NCBI RefSeq assembly: GCF_019925205.1
Contig: NC_083566.1
Location: 4,588,001-4,652,000 of the forward strand
Direction of reading: 5' to 3'
Length of the DNA: 64,000 nt
From: Metopolophium dirhodum
Lineage: Eukaryota > Arthropoda > Insecta > Hemiptera > Aphididae
In this document: one piece after another, positions 50,487 through 60,690 of the stretch
How positions within the stretch are numbered: position 1 is the first letter of the stretch
Layout of the letters: each line of letters opens with the position of its first letter
The notes under the pieces: generated by a model
Databases searched by the model: none
The model's input: the letters and a program-made list of their open reading frames with translations, nothing else
What the model was told of the DNA's origin: nothing
Position numbers and translations under genes: made by a program

Positions 50487-51964
50487 GTAAGACCAGCGCG
50501 TTTCGTCTTACATTTTCATTGTATATTGTATATATATTTATATATTTGACTCAATTTCTTACTACCATGGTCATTTCAACGGAGAAAAGCGGAGAATTTT
50601 CGGATTACAATACATTTAGAGGCACCGAAAGTTGGTTTTCGCCTATGTCAAATGTCAACTTTAAATTCATTGTTGGATAATTTGTTTGTTAGTACTTGTG
50701 GGCGGAAGCCTAAGCTTTAAAAATAATCAAGCTTTTCAAAAGAAATCTGTGCCTCTTGCAATAATTAAAACACGATCATTGTATAGGCACGTGTATAGAA
50801 CGCGTGTATATAACTTTCCAGCGGCAACAAGTGTGCCATGTAGATGTGTTTTCGCCGCTGATTAACGAAACTCATTCAACACAGCATCCGCAAGGCGACA
50901 TCAATAATATGACATTTATTCACGCACCTTATAAATTATGGTTCACCGACCACCGGGCCATGTACTCTATACAGCCACCATATTTTCCTCTAATACCTAT
51001 AGGTTATAGGTAACGATTTTGTTCAAATTCTGACTTTAGGAAGTTTAAGTATATCTGTACCAATGCTTAAAAACTATCTTTTCAAATATAAGTGTATACA
51101 ATTTGTATGTAATTTAAGTAGAGATGTGGTGTCATGTGGTAGCGATATCTACAAACGATTAAATTACAGTCAACTTGTATATTAATTAGATGATTTTAAA
51201 CATTTTTAAAGAATTTGATGTAGGTACCTATAACAATTTAAATTTAAACGAGTAGTCTCTGAATTAATTAACTATATTATTATGTACTAATAATGATAGT
51301 CAATAATATTGTATCGGTGTAATGATAATATGAAAATTATTGTAATATTATAACATTACTTATATATTTTAATATTATTTGTATCGGTCTCGTTTGATGA
51401 AGTATCTTAATACAATATTACTGAAATGCTGAATGTCGATCGTCAAAATCTATCAATCTCGAGTCCGTTTTAATAGTTTATTAAATGGTGGCTAATTCGA
51501 TAATAATGTACCTAATGAAACGTTAAAAATTTAAAAATGTCTAGTTTTTACCGCAACTACGCAATACGGGATTATCTTACACGGGTGTATATTATAGTCG
51601 GTAGGAAGTAGATAACACGCACAGCTTTATCCACAACCCACATAATACAGTCACCGCATATTATTATTTTATAATCATATATATTATAATACTCTGCCGA
51701 ATATTCGTAGTTTATTATGTGTTATAGTTTGAACATAAAAAAAAACCAAGGAAAACAAAACGATGATTTACAAACAAATTGTTTTCCTTGTATCCTTTAT
51801 TGTTCATATTAACTATCATAATATGGCCATAGGTATATTTATATTATACTACACGTGTGGTGGGTATAATATAATATGTATAATATTATATTTCTATTGT
51901 TTTTGTGTATAAGCTATCAAGGTGTGTTTTTGGTACCTAATATAGGTGATAAAATATATAACAA
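50487..51964 (+). other. intron of the exon-1b gene
   Basis: AT-rich sequence after the donor. It contains a 12-bp perfect inverted repeat (CAAGGAAAACAA / TTGTTTTCCTTG, 51,747-51,790). No acceptor plus coding segment was found here, and the remaining window to 64,000 also lacks a convincing second exon. Confidence 0.5.
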
Positions 51965-53004
51965 TACTAGCTGAACCCGTGCACTTCGTTTCCCGTTAAA
52001 TGTATCAATTCTATATGACTCAAACTTTGTTCAATTCGTTATTTAATTTCCGGTGTATGGTGTTTAAAATTTATCTTAACTTTTCCGTTGCCCGGAATAA
52101 AAATTCTGATTCGCAGCTAAACATTATCAGGTGGGCAATCTACCTGCGGTAGATCGCGGACCTCGTGCTGTTTGTACATAAGTATATGATTTAACTCTAA
52201 AGTATCAAAGTTATACCTAGTTTGTCGTTTTTACTTAATTCCACCTACGGTGGATTAATATAATCAATTTATACAAAATCCTATCCTAACCTAACCGTAC
52301 TAAAATCCGATGAATAGAAAAAACAAATTTAACCCTTTGTAAATTAACCTATCTTCTTAGCAGAGGTCTAATCTACCCACAAACTTTAGTTTATATATAT
52401 ACATATATATTCAACTATAGAAATACACAGACTATAACTATACAGACTAAACTCTGGAACTACTTATCAGATCTTCTTGTATATGATTTATTTATGTTTA
52501 TTGACAAAAAATAATAATACAAATCAACAAACATGCCCGATTAACCAATAGCGACCAATATATTATACACCGGTGGTTTTTCCTAAAATTTTCTTTCATA
52601 TAAACCTTCTCCGTGAATTACTCTTTCGTTTAAAAAAAAAATCAAGAAGACCTGATAAGTAGTTCCAGAGTTTAGCCTGCACAGAGATTTTCATTTCACA
52701 TTTTTATAGTTAGATATAATATTATAATTTATATTTAAAAAGTAAAGCAAATAGTTTTTTTTTTATTATTATAAATTATTATTATTATAATAGCTTAAAA
52801 TCCATGGCAGCCATTTATAAACGAAAATTTCCATCGGAAATCTCAAAACCTCCCGGGGTTGTTCCTCTCTCTTTTTAAATTAGCCTCTCTTTTAAGTTGG
52901 ACTAAATTACACATGGTGTAAAAAATTTCATCAAGATCGGTCCAGTAGTTTCAGAGTTCATCCCGGACAAACATTGTGACACGAGATTTTTATATATATA
53001 AGAT
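51965..53004 (+). mobile_element. composite non-autonomous element
   Basis: The 5' motif TACTAGCTGAACCCGTGCAC and the 3' motif GATCGGTCCAGTAGTTTCAG, with ATTTTTATATATATAAGATG at the very end, are of a kind found at the ends of widespread arthropod repeats. I am not certain whether these are Helitron-like or RTE-like. Inside are a short hairpin ATCTACCTGCGGTAGAT (52,138-52,154) and the separate inverted pair at 52,443-52,679. The arms of that pair are themselves related to the 3' motif. No open frame of note. Confidence 0.5.
52443..52679. repeat. 37-bp inverted repeat pair (MITE-like)
   Basis: The left arm (52,443-52,479) begins CAGACTAAACTCTGGAACTA. The right arm (52,643-52,679), read inverted, begins CAGGCTAAACTCTGGAACTA. 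There are two mismatches in 37 bp. The spacer is AT-rich. The unit lies inside the 51,965-53,004 repeat, and its arms resemble the 52,935-52,965 segment of that repeat in inverted sense. Confidence 0.85.
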
Positions 53005-54539
53005 GTTTTTTTTGTTGTTATTATTTTTATGTAAAATGGTGTATCTGAAATAAAATTCTTGTAGTAATACGATATACATGGTTTTTCACTATCGATTTGG
53101 AACCTCTCCAAGTTGAACAACTGTCGTGCAATATTATATGCATTATACATTTATATGTATATAAAAAGTGTATAACACTTGTCGTCTATAGTTACGAGTA
53201 ATTACAACAAATTTAATATTATGTAATCATGTATAGGTACACATATCTCCTAGCAAGTCACAATAAATATGTAAATGATTAGTGTTGAAGATTTAAGGGT
53301 TTTGTGAACATAATAATTGCAAATAATTTGAAGACGATCGTATAGAACACCAATATAGACTCGAAATCAATTGTTGTTACTCGTCCAACATTTCGTGTGA
53401 AATAAATTCTGCATTATTTATGAAAATAAACAACGTTAGGGCTGACCCTGTTTCATGTTCTACTTGAAAAACGTAGATTAAATGGACGACTGAGCACAAT
53501 TTCATGCATAAAGTGATTTTTATTATATTCTTAATTTCAAAAATAAATCGTTTTGATGATAAATTGGGTTTTATCCAAATCCCATGAAATTTTTTTTCGC
53601 AATCGTGTATTTCGTTCAATAGTTCTTGCTGGGGGACACTCACGCTATGGTTTCTGTTTTGGCAACGAATGAATACGTGAGTTATTTTCATACGGACGTC
53701 AGATCGTTCACAACAATTTTACGCTAAAAAATACTTCCGAAAATTATACATATTTTATATCTGTGTGACATATTATTATTTATTACTGTTCGATTATAAG
53801 ACACGACTACAAAAAAAAAAACGCCAATGTCAATTTTAATTTAAACGCATTCATCGTAGTAACGCAGAACGTAATGAATCAAAATCAAAACGTTTTAAAC
53901 GCCAATAAAATCATATACCATATAAAATATATAAGTAAAATTATACTTCAAGGTAATTTGTATTTTCATCTATATATATATAAATGAATATATATTAATT
54001 CAAGTGGCACATGTATGCATATCCAGATGCAGAACATACTATATTATATTATATTATATATAGGAAATATTGCTATGGAGAAAAAATGATTCTTCATTTA
54101 TCCCGGACTATATGCGGTGACGGTCGTCGTTTTGATTTTGGGCCATAATAATATGATAGAATATAAATCGTAGGTATGTGAATCAATACAATATAATATT
54201 ATAGGTATGATGTGATGAAACGATTTTTGTATGTTCAATATACGAGAAAGATAATATGCATATTATATTATTATGAGAAGGAAATTGTGAAAGATTTATT
54301 ATAAGTGCATAATATTTTTTTTTAATTGCATGAAAACACTGCGTGAAATTAAGATATACCGAATTTGTATATTTTGCGTACCTACCTATTTATTATGCAA
54401 TATTATGTACCTGTCACTCAGACATGTATAATGTATGTATATATATTAATATATTTAACCAACCGTCATAAAAACTAGAGAATCGTCCGTGTACACGGAA
54501 AAGTATTACTCGACTCGAACAAAAGGACGGACGATATTA
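53005..54539. other. AT-rich non-coding region
   Basis: A 104-codon ATG-initiated frame at 53,377-53,691 (-), starting MKITHVFIRCQNRNH, is the longest frame here free of simple repeats. It has no domain I recognise, no nearby promoter-like composition and AT-rich codons, so it may be chance or an element relic. Nothing else supported. Confidence 0.5.
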
Positions 54540-54725
54540 AAAGCCCCAAAAGCCGGATAAAGCTAAATGCTCGGGGAAAGCCTGAAAGCCGTGCCTTGGT
54601 GTAGCTTAAATAGATGTGGTCTTGCTGACCGAAGGGATTAAGCTCATCCTACCCCCGAGAAGAGAGGTCTTACGGGCCCGCCGAACGTTTCCCCACGGGA
54701 GAATATTATCCCTTTGACTTGCCCC
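54540..54725 (+). repeat. GC-rich repeat (family Z, copy 2)
   Basis: A 0.18-kb GC-rich island. ACCGAAGGGATTAAGC (54,637-54,652), TTACGGGCCCGCC and CCCCACGGGAGAATATTA follow in the same order and spacing as the minus-strand core at 41.1-41.2 kb. CTCGGGGAAAGC upstream and CGTTTCCCCACG downstream could pair as a stem. No (CACTAC)n array is present here. Nature unknown: SINE-like element or structured RNA-derived repeat. Confidence 0.5.
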
Positions 54726-56118
54726 ACCCCCACCCACTCCAACCTCTTTACGTTTCTAGACATTTCTCCCTTGCTGCCACACCATCGTACCACATTATAT
54801 AAGACCTATAGCTCGTTTGACAAACGCTAACCCCCACATATTGTTTTGCGGAACAACGGGAAGGAAATAAAGGATATGCGAAATCGGTATATACGAAATT
54901 GATTTCTATCTGACAGACGACGTCTCATAACAAAAATATAAAACATTCAAAGGCCACGACAGAATTCGAAGGAAATATACTTATTCCAATGTATTATGAC
55001 GTATAAAATAATATTTAAAAACGTATATATATAATATTCTATACGTTGGAATAATATTAAGGCCAAATGATTTTAGGATTATATTTAAGATCAGCGGTTA
55101 CAGACTACAGTTGTGTATTTTTTTTTCAAGTTCGCTATTCACGTACATGACGTATACTTGCATAAAGAAAACAGTGGAAGACAATACATTAAAATATATG
55201 GTTAAATATCGCAACTTCACTAATTTATTAAATATTATACTATAATTCACTTACTTTACAATCGTCAACGAAATATAAATCGATATTTAAGTATAATAAA
55301 CGTTATTTATTTAATGTACCCATATACTATTATATATAATATATTTGAATAGTATATAAAAATAAATTTGTTTTGTTTATTACAATAATAATTTTTGGTA
55401 TGCTTTGTTGGTGTCATAATGAAATAATAATATATTTAAGTACCTATTATTATCGTTTTTAAATAATATAATAATTCAATTTTTGGAAAATGTACTTTTT
55501 ATCGAATGTGAGATTTATTTATAGCACGTTCGCTGAAAAGGACCATTAATTTTAAATAGTCGTTCAGTTGTATTTTCTGGGTCTTATGATTTGGATATTA
55601 TTCCGTTTAAAATGTACTTTCTAAATAAGTATAAAATATTTACTTACCGTTCAGCATTCTTTAATGTGATGAAATAGCAAAATAATTGTATTCGTTTTTA
55701 AATTTATCTTACACATGTAGGTACTTAAAGCAAGATTTTTTTTTAACTTAAATATATTTTAAAATATTTTATCATTAAGATATTACCACGTTATATAATA
55801 TCAATAAAGTGATATAGATAAATAACACTAGCAGCAGTTTAATTTTAATTTAAAACTGTGGTACATACAGTTTGTTTTAATATGATAAATTCGAAAAAAA
55901 AATAACGTTCTAACCAGAAAAAAAAACTCAGTCTACGAAACGATCAAACTAACTTACTAGTTACGATATAGCAACGATACTTCGTTGAATGTTCCAACTT
56001 CTAAACCAGAAAACATTCAATTAATTTTATCCACCGTGCCGGGTGTAGAAATATTTACGCGGGTGCATGGGTTAAGTGATAGGTACCGCGTTTCTGTACA
56101 ACTATGATGATATAATGA
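54726..56118. other. AT-rich non-coding region
   Basis: Begins with a C-rich pyrimidine patch (54,721-54,770) and then ordinary AT-rich DNA. Nothing supported. Confidence 0.6.
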
Positions 56119-56325
56119 TACAGTTCAAAGGTAAATAGATTCTGCCGATTCCGGTTGAAACCACTACGCGATACCGTTTCTGCAGTTTCGTTTGATCGTC
56201 TAATGAAAAACTACTCTGATTTCAAACGTGTCGTTCTGGAAATCTCTGGCCGTCGCCGCGCAGATATTGCGGCTGACGGTCTGCCGTGCATTTTTGATGT
56301 GCAAATTCCGAGGACTGTATTATAG
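56119..56325 (+). other. bacterial-looking open segment
   Basis: A 68-codon stretch open from after TGA 56,116 to TAG 56,323-56,325, with an internal ATG at 56,203. Codons in the central part are CTG, CGT, CGC, GGC, GCG, GTT and ATC, i.e. enteric-bacterial preferences, in an AT-rich, CTG-poor neighbourhood. The translation includes KPLRDTVSAVSFDRL and, further on, LEISGRRRADIAADGLPC. It looks like part of a folded protein, but I cannot name the family. There is no acceptor-like pyrimidine tract upstream. Possibilities are a laterally acquired or symbiont/phage-derived fragment, assembly or cloning contamination, or a real but unrecognised insect exon. Confidence 0.4.
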
Positions 56326-56339
56326 ACCTATGTGTTTTT

Positions 56340-57300
56340 TTTTTTTTCGGACATAATATATACTTATTTCGCGCGGTGCAGGGTGAGAGGTGGAGAAAAA
56401 CGCGAGGCGACGTTGAAAGCTTTTGATTGAGAGCGAAGGACGACGCGGAGGGGCGAGGAGCGAATCGAAGAAAAAGGACGGCGAGAGAGTGAGGTAGTAG
56501 TGAGTGAGAGATAGAGAATGTGAGGAAAAAAAAAACTAAAATAAAATATTACCGAAATTCGTTTAGGCACGGGGCAAAGCTCAGCCGTTCGCTGTGGTTG
56601 CATGCAAATGGAGTGTCATCAAAGGATTATGGATTTGCAGAAAACAAAAACAGACGCAGAAGCAACATTAACCGAATATAAAACCGTAGAAACGTCGCCG
56701 TGTATACGTATACCGAAAGACACACGGCACGGTGTCTGCGCGTATGTATAGCGCTCGCGATTCCCGATACACACACACACGCACACACGCACACAGACTG
56801 TACTCGGCAAAGAGCCGATCTGAGTAAAAGGATTTCACCAGGACGCGGAGCCTATATATACCCAAACCTCTGCTAACGAGATTATACAATACAAATACTG
56901 TTGCATACGTAATAATCGCCTTCGCGAAAACCTTTTAGAGAGAAGGGAAAAGGCCAGCGTGTGGGGCGCATGCGAGGTTATACGTATATATATATATATA
57001 TAATACATATACACGTCGTGCATGTGTATACCGAATTACTGGCGACGTGGAGGGGTGGCGGTAAAAATAAATAAACTAAGACGGCCTTTGCAGCATCGAC
57101 GAACCCGGCGGTGGCGGCGGCGGCGGCGGGAGAGGGGCGCGCGACCCACTCTCGTTGCGGCGGCAATCGGTATAAGATCAGACCCGATCGGGGTCCCGGG
57201 GAGGTGGTTGCTTGCGGATGACGTTGTGTATATATGTGTGCGTGGGTGTGTGTGTGTGTTGTCAGTTGCGTTTTAATTTCAATATATAGTCTCACTCGGA
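56340..57300. promoter_or_regulatory. purine-rich tract and CpG-rich block
   Basis: 56,375-56,530 is a strongly purine-rich (GA-rich) plus strand. A (CA)n is at 56,770-56,793. 57,040-57,215 is CpG-rich with a (GGC)n core (57,109-57,130). Open frames on both strands are compositional. Possible regulatory region; no gene is supported. Confidence 0.3.
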
Positions 57301-59329
57301 TTTAGCAAAGGCCGACCGACGCATGGATTAAATGGGATTTTGCCGGACAAACGCGGCCTACACAGTATAATACTATAATATTATATAGGTAGGTGATTTC
57401 TACTGTAATACGTACAACCGGCCGGGTGTGAGAAGAGGAGGGGGGGGCGGAAGGATCCTTAATGAACTACTCGCCGGCGTATGCCACGTTTAATAGTTCT
57501 GTGCACGATATGATGTAACAATATATATTATAATTGGGTATACGCGCGTTTGGAGGTAGGTACCTATGTTGGTTATGGCGACGAATTATTGGACGCTCGC
57601 AGAGCTAACAACGGCTACAGCCCTGCAATAGACTTGCAGGCGACGACTAACCTAATAATTCCGTCGTCGTGGTACAGTACTGCGATTTGCCGACGACAAA
57701 AACGTTCACGTAGTGGCGTATCTACAAATCTAAAACGGGGTGATGGGGGGGGGAGGGGTTAATTATTTTCGGGAAAAATACAATAATTTATATGTTAGTT
57801 TTATGGATATAGGTTATGGATAAAAATATAAACATTTTTATTTTTTATTTTGGACTTTGAACTATTATTATTATACGAAATTTCTAAAGTGAAATGCTAA
57901 AGCAGAGTAGGTACAGATGCAGAAGCACCAGCAGTTAGCACCACGGCTAATAATTATATCATCAACTGCTCTACTGCAGTTGCAGTTAAGTAATGCACTA
58001 ATAATGTACAAATTATTGAAGTTTAAATTTTCGTCACGGCTAAAACCTGCATGCTTATCGTTAAGATTGTAATATAAATTATATTATGATATTAGATTAT
58101 AGTTTCTAAGATCGTATGATGTAAACTATGATATCGCTAATATATATTCACCGTTGACCAATAAGTATGTGATTGAAAAAAATGTTGCATGCAAATGATT
58201 TCAGAAGAAATAATTCCATGATATAAAATAAATGGTAAGACTAGAACAGATGAAGGAAATTATTGTGTACGCTTCTTGTCCTCTGTGTAGTTTTTTTTTC
58301 CTAAGAAGACGTCATTGTAGTTAAACATTCACTTTTCAATAGGCGAACTCACATTGACTAACTTGAGAAAATTTTTAAGAAAAACAAAATTTATATCTAT
58401 AATATTTACTTACCTACTTAACACAATAACACGTCGTAGTTAAAAGGGAAATCATGGCAATAATAATTTTGTTTAAGGCATCATAGTAATATAGGAATTG
58501 GGCAACTAAGATTATATTATATTTTCAAAATTAAATTGCATAGCCAAAAAAAATCATGAAAATGGGTCACGTCTCTAATTAGTTATTACCTATTATCCGA
58601 CTATCCGACTTATACGACACTTCGTTGTCCAGTAAACCACAGATAATATTGTACTAATGTTATAATATATCTATTTAAAAACGCTATAATCCCGTTTAAC
58701 TGTAAATTGTAACACTCAAAATAAAATTTATTATTGTTAATTTTTATTATTCATGTCAAAACACTTAATTATTAAAAATGATAAGCAAAAAAATTGAATA
58801 AAAAATGTTCAATTATAGGTTTTCATTACTCATTAGTGGTGAAAATCTTTTGACAAAAACTTGAAACTGCTGAAGCGTAAAATACCGTGTACAATTAAAT
58901 TCAAAATTGCATTTTTCATTATGTTATTAAAATCATTCGATGTTAAGACGTTTGCCGAAAATTAAAATAAATTCATTAATCATTTTTAATACTTTTGATT
59001 TACCACGAAGTTTTATTAAAATAATTCAAAATCGATTATCAAAATTTACGAAATCTGATTACGCGTGTCACCGCGGTATTGTTGATAATATACAGTTTAA
59101 GTAAGATGTATCTATATAAAAAGGGTTTTCAATTATTAAAAAATGTACAGAGTATTAACGTAATATTTCACTTGAAACATTAGTAAAAATACGAAATAAC
59201 GAATACAATAAAATCGAGTGGTATTGTACGTGTCTACACGAAAACAACAATACCGATGTACACAAAAGTAAAAAAATTCTAAAGATTAAAATATGATTTT
59301 TCGGTGTTTAAAATATATTATTTTTAATT
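57301..59329. other. AT-rich non-coding region with a transposon scrap
   Basis: At 57,713-57,765 the string AGTGGCGTATCTACAAATCT, followed by GGGGTGATGGGGGGGGG, is the kind of end seen in G-rich hAT-like repeats. No matching inverted end was found nearby. The remainder is AT-rich with nothing supported. Confidence 0.5.
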
Positions 59330-60690
59330 ATCTGGCTCGCCGCGGCCGCAGTGTTTGATATCGTTATGTAGGTACTCCTCGACGGCGGAATAGAATTATA
59401 AGAAGACGGCAAAAAACTTCAATTAAAACCGATTTTCTCCGTATTTTCCATTTCAACACGTACGCATAATACGCGCTTGCGGTTAGTAGGTAGTAGCGGT
59501 TGATTGTCGGCAGCGAGAGGGTATATACCGCACCGGAAACGAATTATAACCGCGGTGGCGGTGGCGCAGCATCAGCAGGCAATATATTATTATATTATAT
59601 TGTTATAGTTGCACTCGGAACAATTAAAACGATAATAATAGGTATATAATAGGCACATCATAGGAATGCTAATCACCGTCGTATGCGACGACGACGGCGG
59701 GTTTTTGTCCGAGTGCGGAAAAAGAGTGGAATTAAAAATATACCTATATTATGTACAACTCCAGACCGTGTATTTTAACGAAATCACTATTATACGATAT
59801 AAAAACCTATTCTCTTGCCGGTCCCTCCCCCCCCCCCCGCGACGCGTATACGTGATTAACCGGCGAGGTTAATACGTCATAATATATATCATATTATTAT
59901 ACATTATTATTAGGTATGACAAGTGTTTTATATGGAGAACCGCTGCGCCGAAATCTCGTCGAACAATACCCGCCGCCGAGACGGCTATTAGATCGGAACG
60001 CCGCCGACTGAGGATAATTCGGAATTCGTATCGGCGGAAAAAAAAAAACGCGTTTATTTCAATTTTCCAGGAATGCGCGTGGGCACCCGCTTCCCGACAC
60101 CCCCTCCGCCCTTCGTACGATACGTATAAATAGTGTTATAATAATAATAATAATAATAATAAATAATACCTCATTTATAACACTATGTGCGTACACTATA
60201 TACCGCAGCAGTGTGTCGCGGGTAAATGCGTAAATTATTAGTCGCTTTTCCAGACCATCCGGAACGCGATGGCCAGGAATGCGCGTGCAGTAGGTACACG
60301 CATTATATTATTATTGTTATTATAATAAAGTTGTTGTTATATCTGTGTACTTACGCGCGGGCTGCACCGGCTGGTACCTACCTATGTAGGAAGGTCGACG
60401 CCGAATCGCTCACCTTGGCGTTCCTGCGTCTCGTGACCGTGAAAATGTCCGGTACGAAAACGCTGCTCGGAAAACGCCGCTCGGAAAACGCCGACGCCGA
60501 ATTAAGGACGGCGGCGGCGGCGGCGGCGGGAAATCGTCGTTTCATTCCGACGAGTCGTATTGCGGAACTGCGCGTGTCATCGGCGATGGAATTTTTCGGC
60601 GGCGGCACATCGGGTTATCGGGTTTTCGTGTTGTCTTCCACCTTACGCCGCTCCCGTGGGAGAGTGTGCCGCAGATGACACACGACGATC
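59330..60690. promoter_or_regulatory. extended CpG-rich region
   Basis: The largest CpG-rich interval, with peaks at 59,330-59,570, 59,930-60,110 and 60,380-60,670. It contains a C12 run (59,827-59,838), a perfect 12-bp inverted repeat (60,130-60,186) and (GCG)n at 60,508-60,530. A 150-codon frame is open at 60,226-60,678 (+). It includes a hydrophobic IIIVIIIKLLLYL run and a six-Ala run from the (GCG)n, so I do not accept it as a protein without support. A tandem GCTCGGAAAACGCC pair lies inside it. Could be the promoter of a gene off the window. Confidence 0.35.
60130..60186. repeat. 12-bp perfect inverted repeat around (AAT)n
   Basis: ATAGTGTTATAA (60,130-60,141) and TTATAACACTAT (60,175-60,186) enclose a (TAA)n-rich 33-base loop. 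Could be the ends of a tiny element or a cruciform. Confidence 0.8.

Noticed and set aside
56484..56504. TGAGGTAGTAG string identical to the first 11 bases of let-7
   Set aside because: It lies in a long GA-rich low-complexity tract, the following bases do not match let-7, and no complementary arm exists nearby to form a hairpin.
60226..60678. 150-codon ATG frame in a CpG-rich region
   Set aside because: Mixed low-complexity peptide with an Ile/Val run and a poly-Ala run from (GCG)n, no domain and no splice context. Kept only as a note under the CpG region.
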